Part shown: positions 38,278-48,376 of the stretch, piece by piece
How the letters are laid out: every line of letters starts with the position of its first letter
Numbering within the stretch: the stretch's first letter is position 1
From: Hyphomicrobiales bacterium
Lineage (GTDB): Bacteria; Pseudomonadota; Alphaproteobacteria; Rhizobiales; Xanthobacteraceae
Direction: 5' to 3'
Assembly: GCA_017305455.1 (NCBI GenBank)
Contig: JAFKKO010000111.1
Span: 1 to 64,000 of the forward strand
DNA: 64,000 nt
Translations under genes and position numbers: made by a program
Notes under the pieces: generated by a model
The model's database searches: none
Told to the model about the DNA's origin: nothing
The model's input: the letters and a program-made list of their open reading frames with translations, nothing else

Positions 38278-38671
38278 AGGCGCGGGTGATCAGAAAGCCG
38301 GCGGTCGCGGCAACGGCCGTCAAGAAAGTTCCCCAGCCGAGATCGGCAATAGTCACCGCAAGCGGCCAGTTTTTCAGAGTCGCCTGGTTTGTTAGATCGT
38401 AGGTCGCATAAGCAAAAAGCCCGAGGAATGCACCATAGGATGTTGCTGTCGTCCACTTCTCGCTGGCGAACGCAGGCGCGATCGCGAAAACGACGATGCC
38501 TGCGATATAGATGAGATAGAACAGCGCCGCTGGCGTCAGTCTAAAACTATCGACCAGCATATCACCCATCAGGGGGCGGTAGAGCCGTGGCGCTGCAACC
38601 GTCAGCCAAATCGCGTCGATGGCAAGAAACACCAAACCGGTTGCGATGTAGGCAATGCCGTAGGTTTTCAA
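38261..38671 (-). CDS. DUF2177 family membrane protein
   Basis: This 136-residue protein has four hydrophobic helices and the family pattern FLAIDAIWLTVAAPRLYRPLMGDML, followed by GLFAYATYDLTNQATLKNWPL. DUF2177 proteins are frequent members of RpoE/ChrR regulons in Alphaproteobacteria. An RpoE-type promoter 31 bases upstream supports that here. The molecular function is unknown. Confidence 0.85.
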   Translation of the reverse strand: MKTYGIAYIATGLVFLAIDAIWLTVAAPRLYRPLMGDMLVDSFRLTPAALFYLIYIAGIVVFAIAPAFASEKWTTATSYGAFLGLFAYATYDLTNQATLKNWPLAVTIADLGWGTFLTAVAATAGFLITRAFISET

Positions 38672-38701
38672 GGGTTAGCCTTTCTTTGACCGAGACTGCT
38701 C

Positions 38702-38731
38702 TTGTTACGGCCTTGAGTGATCGCCGGATCA
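38702..38731 (-). promoter_or_regulatory. RpoE (ECF11)-type promoter of the DUF2177 gene
   Basis: On the minus strand TGATCC (38731-38726), exactly 18 bases, then TAACAA (38707-38702). This is the third copy of the pattern in this locus. Transcription would start near 38695, about 24 bases before the DUF2177 ATG at 38671. Confidence 0.6.
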
Positions 38732-38833
38732 CAAATTGCTGCTCGTTACGGCAATCCAACATATGTAAAATCGTCCCCTGACTGTCACCTAAAGCACCGG
38801 ACGATCCCGGATGAGTGACAAATCCTGCCAGGG

Positions 38834-39946
38834 TTATCTGAGGAATTGTCTGAACCGTCTCAACGAAAAGAAAAAGAGAACTGATCCGATCACGATAAGC
38901 GCTAGAAGCTGCGGCCAAACCACATCAAGACCGGCGCCCCGGAACAGGATGGATTGCGCCAGCATCACGAAATGCGTGTTGGGCGCCGCGAGCATGATGT
39001 TCTGGATAATCTCAGGCATGCTTTCGCGCGGCGTCATGCTGCCGGACAATGCTTGAAGGGGAAGAAGAATCAGTATCAGCAGCAAGCCGAACTGCGGCAT
39101 CGTGCCTGCCATGGTGGCGAGAAAAATGCCCATACAGGTGGTCGCGAAGAGATGCAGCGTTGCGCCCAGCAGGAAAAGCGCGATCGATCCCTGCACAGGA
39201 ACCGCCAACCACCCTTGAATGACGAAGACAAGGGAAAAGGCCGACGCGACGAGAACCACGAGACCCATCGACCAGATCTTGCTGGCCATGATCTCAAATG
39301 GCGTGACCGGCATGACAAGCAGGTGCTCGGTCGTGCCGTGCTCGCGCTCGCGGATAAGGGCGGCGCCCGTCAGGACGATCGACAACATCGTGATAGACAT
39401 GATGACGTTGGTGATGGCGCCAAACCAGCTTTTGTTGAGAGTCGGATTGAAGCGAGACCGTTGCGCAAGCTCGATGGGAAGAGAACCTTGAGATCGGTGG
39501 CGCTTCAGAAACTCGTTGATTTCGCTGGTAACGATCGACTGAATGTATCCGCTGCCCGTGAAGGCTTGCGACATACGAGTTGCATCGACATTGAGCTGGA
39601 TCGCAGGTGATCTGTTGGCCAACAGATCGCGCTGGAAGTTCGGCGGAATATCGAGCGCGAAGGTGTCGAGACCAGCGTCCATGCGTCGATCCATCTCCGA
39701 TTGAGTGATCAGCTTTGGAATCGAAAAGTAAGGAGGATTGAACGCCGTGATGATGCGCGATGAGACTGGTGACTGATCTTCATCGACCACTGCAATGGCG
39801 GCTCGATTGAGTGTTTCCGGCATTGCTTTAGACGCGGTATAAATCGAAAGGGTGAAAGCGTATACGATCAGCGCCAGCATCATGGGGTCACGAATGAGAC
39901 CCCGCAACTCCTTGATGCCCAGCTGTAAGATATTTGTCAGGCGCAT
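38834..39946 (-). CDS. ABC-2 type transporter permease (YhhJ-like)
   Basis: This 370-residue integral membrane permease has an N-terminal helix (LALIVYAFTLSIYTASKA), then a long periplasmic loop. A C-terminal block of about five helices includes the ABC-2 signature region LIREREHGTTEHLLVMPVTPFEIMASKIW. It begins two bases after the fused ATPase/permease gene ends, so the two are co-translated. It forms the second permease of a YhiI-RbbA-YhhJ type exporter. The much longer upstream open frame is a shadow of the ATPase gene. Confidence 0.88.
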   Translation of the reverse strand: MRLTNILQLGIKELRGLIRDPMMLALIVYAFTLSIYTASKAMPETLNRAAIAVVDEDQSPVSSRIITAFNPPYFSIPKLITQSEMDRRMDAGLDTFALDIPPNFQRDLLANRSPAIQLNVDATRMSQAFTGSGYIQSIVTSEINEFLKRHRSQGSLPIELAQRSRFNPTLNKSWFGAITNVIMSITMLSIVLTGAALIREREHGTTEHLLVMPVTPFEIMASKIWSMGLVVLVASAFSLVFVIQGWLAVPVQGSIALFLLGATLHLFATTCMGIFLATMAGTMPQFGLLLILILLPLQALSGSMTPRESMPEIIQNIMLAAPNTHFVMLAQSILFRGAGLDVVWPQLLALIVIGSVLFFFSLRRFRQFLR

Positions 39947-39948
39947 GG

Positions 39949-42741
39949 TCAATTCGCCTGCTTCTTGAGGAGCGCGGTGCCGAGTCCCAACAAGACCGGA
40001 ATCGCGATGACGAGAGGCATGAACGACCCGGCCAGATCGGAAAATTCGAGACCTTTCGAAAAGGCGCCGCGCGAAATGGTGACAAAATGGGTGGTTGGGT
40101 AGATCTGTCCGATGAGCGCACCGATTCCCTGAAGAGATGATACCGGATCGATGAGCCCCGAATATTGCATGGCGGGAATCATGGTCAGCAGGGCAGTGCC
40201 AAAAATTGCTGCGATCTGGCTGGCAATAAAAGCAGAGATGACAAGCCCCATGCCCGTCGCGGCGATAACATAGAGAAATGCCGCGCCGGTGAGAGTCATG
40301 AAGCTTCCCGTAAATGGCACCTGGAAAATAAAGATCGCAAAGATTACGAGCAGAAAGAAATTCAGCATCGCCAGCGCGACATAAGGAATTTGCTTGCCCA
40401 CCAGGAATTCCAGGCGCGTGACGGGCGTCGTGTAGAAATTGATAACGGAGCCAAGCTCCTTCTCGCGAACAACGCTGAGCACGGCAAGCATCGCCGGTAT
40501 CATCAAGAGAAGAAGTGGGATTACGGCGGGCACCATCGCCACAAGACTCTTGACGTCGGGATTGTATCGATAACGAAGCTGGATCTGGAAACCACCCAAT
40601 GACGCCGCGCTTCCGTAAAGTTCCCGAGCTTTCTGAGTCAGCCAACTTGCGTGCATGGCCTGCACATAGCCGCTTACGGTTTCGGCACGTGACGGCATGG
40701 ACCCATCGATCCAGGCGCCAATCTGAACATCGCGACCGTGCAAAATGTCCCGTGCAAACCCCGGCGGTATCTCAACGGCCAGGCTCAATTCGCCGCTGCG
40801 CATTCGCCGATCTAAGTCGGCATAGTCGGTAATCGGCGGTTTTTCCGTGAAATAGCGCGAGCCGGCTATCTGAAGGACATAGTCACGGCTGATCGTGGAA
40901 TTGTCACGATCGAGCGCCGCGAAAGGGAGGTTTTCGACATCCATGGTGATGCCGTAGCCCAAAACGAACATCAGAATGACGCTGCCAAGCGTGGCAAGTG
41001 TAGCGCGTATCGGATCTCGACGCAGTTCAAGCGCTTCACGCTGCGTGTAGGCGAACATGCGACGGAAATTGAAAAACCGGTTCGCGGTTATTTTTTGCCG
41101 GGCCTCATTTCGTCTGCCGACTGCCACGATCGAGGGAGGGGGCGTGACCGCTGCATCGAGAGATGATTTTTCGTTCTGTCCACTAGCGTCTTCAAGATAG
41201 GCAACGAAGGCGTCGTCGAGAGATTTGGCATTTCGCTTCTGCGTAATTGCAGCGGGGGTGTCGCTAATCAAAACCTTGCCCGCGTGCATAAGCGAGATAC
41301 GGTCGCAACGTTCCGCTTCATTCATGAAGTGCGTGGAAATAAAGATCGTGACATGATCCTTGCGCGAAAGGTCGGACAGAATTTGCCAGAAGCCGTCACG
41401 CGCGACGGGATCGACGCCCGATGTCGGCTCGTCGAGGATCAGGATATCCGGAGAGTGGATCATCGCGACCGCAAGGGAAAGTCGCTGGCGGATGCCGAGC
41501 GGTAAGGCGTCCGGTAATGAATCCATAACCGCGGAAAGATCGAAGCGTTGCGCCATGTCCTGGATTCGCGCCGGAATGGCCTCCAGTGGCAGGCTGAACA
41601 AGCGGGCGTGCAGATCGAGATTCTGCCGGACCGTCAACTCGGAATAAAGCGAGAAGGCTTGCGACATGTAGCCGACGCGGCGCCGAACAGCCATGTCATT
41701 CGGGTCCACGTCGCGCCCAAACAGCCTTGCGTTACCCTCGCTGGTCGACAGCAATCCAGTCAACGCTTTCATTGTCGTTGATTTGCCGCAGCCGTTCGAG
41801 CCGAGGAAGCCGAAGATTTCGCCCCGGCTGATGCGGAAACTGACATCGTCAACCGCTGTGAAGTCTCCAAAGCGGACGGTGAGATGTTCGGCCTCGATGG
41901 CCACGTCGTCATCGTGCTCAGAAGAGCGGGGCGGAATCACCACCTCCTTGTGATCTTTGCGTTCCTTTTCCGGGAGCAGGGCGATGAAGGCGGAATCGAG
42001 ATTAACAGCGCCGGTCTGCTCCAGCAGGTCAGCGGGGGCGCCGGTTGCGAGAACTTTGCCGGCATCCATGGCTACCAGCCAATCGAAACGCGCGGCTTCC
42101 TCCATGTAAGCGGTCGCGACAATGACGCTCATTCCGGAACGGTCTTGTCGAATTCCGTCGATCAGTTCCCAGAATTGCCGTCGCGACAAAGGATCGACGC
42201 CTGTTGTCGGCTCATCGAGAATCAGGAGATCGGGATCATGGATCAGGGCGCAGCAAAGGCCGAGCTTCTGCTTCATGCCGCCCGAAAGCTTGCCTGCCGG
42301 TCGATCCGCAAAAGGAGCAAGGCCGGTACTGCGCAACAGTTCGCCGATGCGGCGCTCGCGCTCTTGCCTGCCTTGACCGAACAGGCGGCCGAAAAAATCA
42401 ACATTTTCGAATACCGAAAGCGTTGGATAGAGATTCTTGCCGAGCCCCTGCGGCATATAAGCAATGCGTGGACATGTCTTCGCCCGATGGGCCGCGTCGG
42501 CCATATCTCCACCCAGCACGGCGATATGGCCTTGCTGAATGGCATGAGCACCCGCAACAAGGGAAAGCAGACTGGATTTGCCGACGCCGTCAGGTCCGAT
42601 GAGCCCGACCATGCAGCCTGCCGGCATATCCAGCGTAATGGAATCGAGCGCTCTGGTCTTTCCATAAGACAGCCCGACGGCATTCAGGCGAACGATCGGC
42701 GTTGAAGACAAATGGTGGTCTTTCGGTCGTAGGTCGCTCAT
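39949..42741 (-). CDS. RbbA-like ribosome-associated ATPase/ABC-2 permease fusion
   Basis: This 930-residue protein carries two ABC ATPase domains and a permease domain. The first ATPase has Walker [15 protein letters not shown] and signature [12 protein letters not shown]. The second has Walker [15 protein letters not shown] and the atypical signature [14 protein letters not shown], with [12 protein letters not shown]. The last 370 residues are an ABC-2 permease ending [20 protein letters not shown]. The domain order is that of E. coli RbbA. The start ([10 protein letters not shown]) overlaps the HlyD stop as ATGA. The exported substrate is unknown; toxic organics are likely given the TetR regulator. 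Confidence 0.88.
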   Translation of the reverse strand: MSDLRPKDHHLSSTPIVRLNAVGLSYGKTRALDSITLDMPAGCMVGLIGPDGVGKSSLLSLVAGAHAIQQGHIAVLGGDMADAAHRAKTCPRIAYMPQGLGKNLYPTLSVFENVDFFGRLFGQGRQERERRIGELLRSTGLAPFADRPAGKLSGGMKQKLGLCCALIHDPDLLILDEPTTGVDPLSRRQFWELIDGIRQDRSGMSVIVATAYMEEAARFDWLVAMDAGKVLATGAPADLLEQTGAVNLDSAFIALLPEKERKDHKEVVIPPRSSEHDDDVAIEAEHLTVRFGDFTAVDDVSFRISRGEIFGFLGSNGCGKSTTMKALTGLLSTSEGNARLFGRDVDPNDMAVRRRVGYMSQAFSLYSELTVRQNLDLHARLFSLPLEAIPARIQDMAQRFDLSAVMDSLPDALPLGIRQRLSLAVAMIHSPDILILDEPTSGVDPVARDGFWQILSDLSRKDHVTIFISTHFMNEAERCDRISLMHAGKVLISDTPAAITQKRNAKSLDDAFVAYLEDASGQNEKSSLDAAVTPPPSIVAVGRRNEARQKITANRFFNFRRMFAYTQREALELRRDPIRATLATLGSVILMFVLGYGITMDVENLPFAALDRDNSTISRDYVLQIAGSRYFTEKPPITDYADLDRRMRSGELSLAVEIPPGFARDILHGRDVQIGAWIDGSMPSRAETVSGYVQAMHASWLTQKARELYGSAASLGGFQIQLRYRYNPDVKSLVAMVPAVIPLLLLMIPAMLAVLSVVREKELGSVINFYTTPVTRLEFLVGKQIPYVALAMLNFFLLVIFAIFIFQVPFTGSFMTLTGAAFLYVIAATGMGLVISAFIASQIAAIFGTALLTMIPAMQYSGLIDPVSSLQGIGALIGQIYPTTHFVTISRGAFSKGLEFSDLAGSFMPLVIAIPVLLGLGTALLKKQAN

Positions 42742-43817
42742 TGCGCCAGCGTTCTCTGCAGGCTGGCGGGCCATTCCGCCTTCTGGTCGAGTCGGACGTA
42801 AGCCATACCCGGAAGGCCAGTTTTGACCTGCTGGATATATTTCTGGAGTAGTTCCGGAGCAATCTGCGCCTTGACTCGGAACATGAGCTTCAGCCGTTCT
42901 TCTTCAGTTTCGACGGTCTTGGGCGTGAACTGCGCGACGTCAGCGACGAAAGTCACTTTGGCCGGAATGATATATTGAGGAACAGCATCAAGTATCAGGC
43001 GCACATCGGCACCAATCGCGACACGGCCCGCCTGCGCCGTCGGAAGAAAGAAAGTCATATAAACGTCGCCAAGATCGACAAGATTAAGAACCCGCCCTCC
43101 AGCGGAGAGAACCTCGCCGGGTTGAGCCACACGATATTGAACCCGTCCGTCGCGCGGCGATTTCAAAATGCTGTCGTTAATATCCACGCTGACGCTCTCG
43201 ATCGCGGCTTTGGCTGCCTCGACCGCGGCTCCGGCGTCGACGACCTGAGCGTTTGCCGCGCTGATCGCCGCGTCCGATGCGGCGAGCTGTGCTTTTGCCG
43301 TCGCGACCGCGGCAATTGCTCCTTGGGCATTTGCTCGATCGTCATCCAGGACTTGCTGAGACACAGCGTTGGTGGTGATTAATCGCTCGGATCGCGCAAG
43401 CTTTCTCTCAATTGAATCCAGTTGTGCCTCGCGCTGCGCCACAACGGAAGCCGCCGCTGTTTTTTCGGCTTCCCGCTGAGTGACAAGGCTCTTGGCGGTA
43501 TCAATGCCGATTTTTGCCCGATGCAGTTGGGCCTCGGCCTGGCGGCGCTGAGCTTCGAGTTGCTCGGTGTCCATACGGGCGAGCACCTGCCCGGCGGACA
43601 CGAAATCTCCCTCATTGACCAGTATTTCTTTGACGCGTCCCGGCGTTTTTGTGGACACATCGATCTCGATCGCCTCGATCCGGCCGTTGCCGCGAGCCAC
43701 CCCATCAAGAGGATCGCCTTTGAGGAATTTCTGCCAGCCGTAGTAGCCGATCCCAGCAAGGAATACGATGAGAGCGGCAATAAGCCAGGGCCTGGTGGTC
43801 TTCGTAATGGTCATCAA
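42738..43817 (-). CDS. HlyD-family periplasmic adaptor subunit (YhiI-like)
   Basis: This 359-residue membrane-fusion protein has one N-terminal membrane anchor ([18 protein letters not shown]), a biotinyl-lipoyl-like half ([32 protein letters not shown]), a long alanine/glutamine-rich coiled coil (about residues 75-215) and the second lipoyl half ([27 protein letters not shown]). It links the inner-membrane ABC exporter to an outer-membrane channel, which is not encoded here. It is the first gene of the export operon, divergent from tetR. Confidence 0.9.
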   Translation of the reverse strand: MMTITKTTRPWLIAALIVFLAGIGYYGWQKFLKGDPLDGVARGNGRIEAIEIDVSTKTPGRVKEILVNEGDFVSAGQVLARMDTEQLEAQRRQAEAQLHRAKIGIDTAKSLVTQREAEKTAAASVVAQREAQLDSIERKLARSERLITTNAVSQQVLDDDRANAQGAIAAVATAKAQLAASDAAISAANAQVVDAGAAVEAAKAAIESVSVDINDSILKSPRDGRVQYRVAQPGEVLSAGGRVLNLVDLGDVYMTFFLPTAQAGRVAIGADVRLILDAVPQYIIPAKVTFVADVAQFTPKTVETEEERLKLMFRVKAQIAPELLQKYIQQVKTGLPGMAYVRLDQKAEWPASLQRTLAQ

Positions 43818-44153
43818 TCGACCTTCTTGTTATTCAACTTAGAGCGAAACACTTTATCGCTTCCGCTGGATCTGTGCACTCGGACAGTGCCTTGCATAAT
43901 CGACCTTCTGCCGGAAGCGAGACACGATCAGGCTGAGTGCCTGATTTCATGTGTTATTGAGCTTTCGTGGATTTCGGACGAATGACTTCAGCCATTCTGA
44001 GCTGCTGAAGGACTGCAAACCCGATCCGGCCTCAGGTGCTTGCGCTTCTGAACGGTTGTTTTCATTCGCCGTCGCCGTTTCCATGGTCTTTCCAGTTTTT
44101 GCAACCTGACTTTGCAATCTTAGCCAAGGTCAAAGAGCGCCATATTGATTCAT

Positions 44154-44169
44154 GTCAACAACCGTTGAC
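44154..44169. promoter_or_regulatory. Candidate TetR operator GTCAAC-N4-GTTGAC in the tetR-hlyD intergenic region
   Basis: A perfect 6-bp inverted repeat (GTCAAC AACC GTTGAC) lies 57 bases before the tetR start in the 408-bp gap between the divergent tetR and exporter genes. That is where an autorepressor that also controls the exporter would bind. The rest of the gap (43818-44225) shows no gene; both divergent promoters should lie in it, but I cannot fix their boxes. Confidence 0.5.
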
Positions 44170-44225
44170 CACGGGCGATCGTATGATAACGCTCCTATAT
44201 GGCAATCAGGTTTTGTGAGGAGCAG

Positions 44226-44807
44226 ATGGCACGGAGTGCGGTGGCAACGACCGGCGGCGTCACGCGGGATCGTATTCTGAACGCGGCTATCCTTCGGTTT
44301 GCGCGGAACTCTTATGAAGCGGTCGGATTGCGAGATATCGCCTCAGATGTGGGCGTAGATGTCGCATATGTACATCGTTGTTTCGGTTCGAAAGAGCGGC
44401 TCTTTGCCGACGCTCTTGAAGCCACCATGGAACCGTCGAGCCTCTTTGCTGGCTCCGCAGCAGATCTTGCGGTCACGCTTGCAAGGCAGATATTTGCGCG
44501 AGACAAAGCGCGGGGGCGAAATGCCGTTGGACCGCTGGACATCATTATCCGCTCGCTTTCGAGTCCCGAAGCCTCCCGCGTGTTGCGGAAGTTCACCCGC
44601 GACAACGTCGTTCATCCGCTTGCAAAAAAGATCGACCAAAAGATCGACACCAGGGCGGCGGTGATAATCGCGGTGCTGACGGGGGTGGGAATTCTTAGAA
44701 ACGCACTCCACATCGACTCGCTGGCCGAAGCCGAAGGTGGCGAGCTAGAAAAGCTTATTACTCAAATCATCGAGGGCATCATCGTCACGGATTCGTCGTC
44801 CGGATAG
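44226..44807 (+). CDS. TetR-family transcriptional regulator
   Basis: This 193-residue regulator has an N-terminal TetR helix-turn-helix (TRDRILNAAILRFARNSYEAVGLRDIASDVGVDVAYVHRCFGSKERLFADAL). The ATG at 44226 has AGGAG four bases upstream and is preferred over an in-frame ATG nine codons earlier. The C-terminal ligand domain is unrecognised. Divergent position suggests control of the HlyD/RbbA/YhhJ-like exporter. phaC begins 36 bp downstream on the same strand. Confidence 0.88.
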   Translation: MARSAVATTGGVTRDRILNAAILRFARNSYEAVGLRDIASDVGVDVAYVHRCFGSKERLFADALEATMEPSSLFAGSAADLAVTLARQIFARDKARGRNAVGPLDIIIRSLSSPEASRVLRKFTRDNVVHPLAKKIDQKIDTRAAVIIAVLTGVGILRNALHIDSLAEAEGGELEKLITQIIEGIIVTDSSSG

Positions 44808-44842
44808 GAACGGGCGCTGGATCTTATGGAAAGGGTTGACTC

Positions 44843-46639
44843 ATGGACGCCATGACACGCGAGGCGACGAAGAAAGCCGAGTTGCCAAAGCTGCCGCCGC
44901 CGGAGAGCCGTTTCAGCGAGGAAACGTTTCGGGCCATGGACCGGGTGCGCGAGGCTTTGGCCGCCCAGGTGACTGGGGGGCTATCGCCAGCCGCGCTGAC
45001 GCTGGCTTTCATCGATTGGTCAATTCATCTCGCATCCGCTCCGGGAAAATGCATGGAGCTTACGATCAAGGCCGGCCGAAAGGCGGCCCGGCTGGGCGCG
45101 CACATCGCAGCCGCAGGCATCAACAGCGATGAACACCCCTGCATCGAACCGCTGCCAGGCGACTACCGTTTCTCGGACGAGGGCTGGCGCAAGCCGCCGT
45201 ACAGTGTCTGGGCGCAAGCGTTTTTGCTCAATCAGCAATGGTGGCACAACGTCACGCACGGCGTACCCGGCGTTACGCCACACCATGAAGACGTCGTGTC
45301 ATTTGCCGCTCGTCAGTTTCTTGACATGTTCTCTCCGTCGAACATCGCTTTCGCGAATCCGGAAGTGGTCAAGAAAACCTTGGCGACCAACGGACAGAAT
45401 TTCGTTCAAGGATTCCGCAACTGGCTCGAGGATGCGAGCCGTGCGGCAACACGGCAGCCTCCCGTAGGCACCGAGAAGTTCGTCGTTGGAAAAGATGTCG
45501 CCATTACCCCCGGAAAGGTCATTTATCGAAACCGTCTGATCGAACTGATCCAGTATTCGCCGGAAACGGAGACCGTATTCGCGGAGCCAATCCTGATCGT
45601 GCCGGCATGGATCATGAAATACTACATTCTCGATCTGTCCCCGCAGAATTCGTTGATCCGGTATCTTGTTGGCCAAGGTCATACCGTCTTCTGCATCTCC
45701 TGGCTGAATCCCGGCGCCAGCGATCGGGACCTCACCATGGACGACTATCGGCGGTTGGGCGTCATGGCCGCGCTTGATGCGGTCAGCACTATCGTTCCTG
45801 GTTCTAAAATTCATGCATCGGGATATTGTCTCGGGGGGACGTTGCTGTCGATTGCCGTCGCTGCGATGGCGCGCGTCGGTGACGATCGTCTGGCATCCCT
45901 CACGCTGCTCGCCGCACAGACGGATTTCTCGGAGCCGGGTGAACTGGCGCTATTTATCGATGATAGCCAGGTGCATTTTCTCGAGAGCATCATGTGGAAC
46001 AGAGGCTATCTGTCCGCCGATCAGATGGCGGGAGCCTTCTCGCTGCTGCGCTCTAATGACCTTATCTGGTCCCGCATTATACATGACTATCTCATGGGCG
46101 AGCGGGCGCCGATGATCGATCTCATGGCATGGAATGCGGACTCCACTCGCATGCCATATAGGATGCATGCGGAATATCTCGAAAAACTCTATCTGCGAAA
46201 TGAACTCGCCGCTGGTCGCTTTATGGTCGACGACCGCCCGGCAGCACTGCAGAACATACGCGCACCGATGTTTGTCGTCGGGACCGAGCGCGATCACGTC
46301 GCGCCCTGGCGTTCAGTCTATAAAATTCACCAGCTGGCCGATACGGATGTCACGTTCGTGCTGACAAGTGGGGGCCATAATGCGGGTATCGTCAGTGAAC
46401 CCGGGCACCCCAAGCGTCGCTTTCGGATTGCGCTCAAACACAATGCGGACATCTGTCTCGGCCCTGATGAGTGGGCGTCCGCCGCGACACAACGAACCGG
46501 ATCCTGGTGGGTCGACTGGCAAGCCTGGCTGGCCGGACATTCGTCGCAGAAACGCGTCCAGCCGCCAGCCATGGGAGCTGCTGACAAGGGCCTTGCACCG
46601 GTTTCGGACGCGCCCGGCACTTATGTCCATCAACGGTGA
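44843..46639 (+). CDS. phaC: Poly(3-hydroxyalkanoate) synthase class I (PhaC)
   Basis: This 598-residue enzyme polymerises (R)-3-hydroxyacyl-CoA into storage polyester on PHA granules. The lipase-like box GYCLGG places the nucleophile at C329. The other triad members are D484 in GTERDHVAPW and H512 in SGGHNAG. Length and the N-terminal PhaC_N domain fit class I. In this family of loci phaC is followed by a MaoC-phosphotransacetylase fusion, acetate kinase and an enoyl-ACP reductase. Here only phaC and ackA are intact. Confidence 0.93.
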   Translation: MDAMTREATKKAELPKLPPPESRFSEETFRAMDRVREALAAQVTGGLSPAALTLAFIDWSIHLASAPGKCMELTIKAGRKAARLGAHIAAAGINSDEHPCIEPLPGDYRFSDEGWRKPPYSVWAQAFLLNQQWWHNVTHGVPGVTPHHEDVVSFAARQFLDMFSPSNIAFANPEVVKKTLATNGQNFVQGFRNWLEDASRAATRQPPVGTEKFVVGKDVAITPGKVIYRNRLIELIQYSPETETVFAEPILIVPAWIMKYYILDLSPQNSLIRYLVGQGHTVFCISWLNPGASDRDLTMDDYRRLGVMAALDAVSTIVPGSKIHASGYCLGGTLLSIAVAAMARVGDDRLASLTLLAAQTDFSEPGELALFIDDSQVHFLESIMWNRGYLSADQMAGAFSLLRSNDLIWSRIIHDYLMGERAPMIDLMAWNADSTRMPYRMHAEYLEKLYLRNELAAGRFMVDDRPAALQNIRAPMFVVGTERDHVAPWRSVYKIHQLADTDVTFVLTSGGHNAGIVSEPGHPKRRFRIALKHNADICLGPDEWASAATQRTGSWWVDWQAWLAGHSSQKRVQPPAMGAADKGLAPVSDAPGTYVHQR

Positions 46640-46646
46640 GGTCATA

Positions 46647-47186
46647 ATGGACTCGGGAACGCTCAAGAACATTACATTTGACGAGATCCAAGTCGGTGCG
46701 AGCGCCTCGCTGACTTATGTCGCGGGGCGCGACGACATTGCCTTGTTCGCTGCGGTCCCAGCCGACGTGAACCCCGCGCACATGAGTCCGAAATATGCCG
46801 CAACCGGAATTTTTGGCCATATCGTCGTACATGGCATGTGGACGGGCGCGCTGATGGCTGCGCGCGGTCAGATTACCGGCGCCAAAGTGGACGGCCCGCG
46901 GGCCTTTGACAGTGCCATCAATCTCGATGCGGCAAAAACCAAGGGCATCCTGTCGCCCGTCGCCGGTCAAGCCGACATCCTGCTGGTGCCGGATCTCGAA
47001 GCGGGCAACATGCTTGCCAAGCAGTTGACCTATTTTGCCGGCGCGATCGCCGCTGCTGTCTTTCTTGGTGCGCGCGTCCCAATTGTGCTGACAAGTCGGT
47101 TTGATTCGTTGACGGCGCGGATCGCATCCGCCGCGCTTGCCAGGCTGGTCGCTGCGCCGGGCGCCGCGAAGGGCTTGCCGTCATGA
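46647..47186 (+). pseudogene. Internally deleted MaoC-phosphate acetyl/butyryltransferase fusion
   Basis: Residues 1-70 are the start of a MaoC-type (R)-enoyl-CoA hydratase with the DxNPxH motif (DVNPAH, D40 and H45) and GHIVVHGMWTGALM. Residues 71-179 are the C-terminal end of a phosphate acetyl/butyryltransferase (RGQITGAKVDGPRAFDSA...ADILLVPDLEAGNMLAKQL). The normal fusion protein is about 460-470 residues, so roughly 290 codons are missing in frame, including the MaoC C-terminus and most of the transferase. GAGG precedes the ATG and the stop overlaps ackA by four bases. Activity is unlikely. Confidence 0.75.
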
Positions 47187-48376
47187 GCGCGGATCTTCTG
47201 ATCACGTTCAATCCGGGCTCCTCCTCGGTTAAGATCGGATTGTTTGAGCTCGATGGAGCCGCACCCCGCCGATTAGCAAGCGGCGTGATCGATTTCAGGA
47301 AAGCCCCGCTGAGTTTCCGGGTCACCGAGGGGCCGGCGGTCTTCAAAGTCGACCTCAAAGCCAAGGCGTCAGACGATCTGACCGACGTACTGGCTGAGAC
47401 GTTTGGCTGGCTCGCGAAACACTTCGACCTTGGTCGCGTTGTCGCGGTCGGCCATCGCGTGGTTCACGGGGGTGATACTTTCGCTGGACCTGTTCGGATT
47501 GATAGCGCTTCCATTAAAGCAATCGACGCCCTGAGCGCGCTCGCGCCATTGCATCAGCCGCAATGCCTGCGCCTGATCAGGGCGATTGAGAAATTGCGAT
47601 CCGACGTGGTGCAGGTTGCCTCCTTCGACACGTCATTTCACTGCACCCTTGCAGACGTGGTCAGGCGCTTCGCTATTCCTCGTTCGCTGCACGAATCCGG
47701 CATCAAGCGCTATGGATTTCACGGGTTGTCCTACAAATATATCGCAGGCGAACTCGCGCGCCGCGCCCCTTCGGTCGCGCGGGGCAAGGTTATCATCGCC
47801 CACCTTGGCAGCGGCGCCAGCCTGTGTGCGATTGAGGACGGCGTCAGCCGTGATACCAGCATGGGATTTTCCACGCTTGATGGCATTCCCATGGCGACGC
47901 GTTGCGGCGCGCTGGATCCGGGCGTGTTGTTGTATCTGTTTGGCCCGTTAGGCCGCACGCTCGCCGAGGTCGAGGACACGCTTTATCGTCAGAGCGGGCT
48001 TCTTGGCGTATCCGGAATCAGTGCTGACAGCCGTGAGCTTTTGATGAGCGATCGACCGGAATCGCGGGAAGCAATCGCGCTCTTTACTTTTCGTATCGCT
48101 GGCGAAATGGGCCGACTTGCGACAACGCTGGGCGGTGTCGATGCGCTGGTCTTTACAGCGGGTATCGGCGAGCATCAGCCTCAAATCCGTGCCGGAATAT
48201 GCGATCGGCTTGCATGGTTGGGGCTCGAACTTGATTCCTCGGCGAATGAGGCAAACTCCGAAACGATCAGCACGCGCTCCAGCCGCATCGCTGTTTACGT
48301 CATTCCAACCAATGAAGAGCAAGTCATCGCCGACGAGGCGTTTTCGATTCTGAATGAAAGGCTTCCCGCGCCATGA
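47183..48376 (+). CDS. ackA: Acetate/propionate family kinase
   Basis: This is a 397-residue ASKHA-fold kinase interconverting acetyl-phosphate and acetate with ATP/ADP. The N-terminal NPGSSSVK signature, the GHRVVHGG motif and the C-terminal FTAGIGEH nucleotide motif are present, so the enzyme looks intact. It overlaps the deleted transferase gene by four bases, which preserves the old operon structure. With its phosphotransacetylase partner broken, the source of acetyl-phosphate would have to be another enzyme such as a phosphoketolase elsewhere. Confidence 0.93.
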   Translation: MSADLLITFNPGSSSVKIGLFELDGAAPRRLASGVIDFRKAPLSFRVTEGPAVFKVDLKAKASDDLTDVLAETFGWLAKHFDLGRVVAVGHRVVHGGDTFAGPVRIDSASIKAIDALSALAPLHQPQCLRLIRAIEKLRSDVVQVASFDTSFHCTLADVVRRFAIPRSLHESGIKRYGFHGLSYKYIAGELARRAPSVARGKVIIAHLGSGASLCAIEDGVSRDTSMGFSTLDGIPMATRCGALDPGVLLYLFGPLGRTLAEVEDTLYRQSGLLGVSGISADSRELLMSDRPESREAIALFTFRIAGEMGRLATTLGGVDALVFTAGIGEHQPQIRAGICDRLAWLGLELDSSANEANSETISTRSSRIAVYVIPTNEEQVIADEAFSILNERLPAP

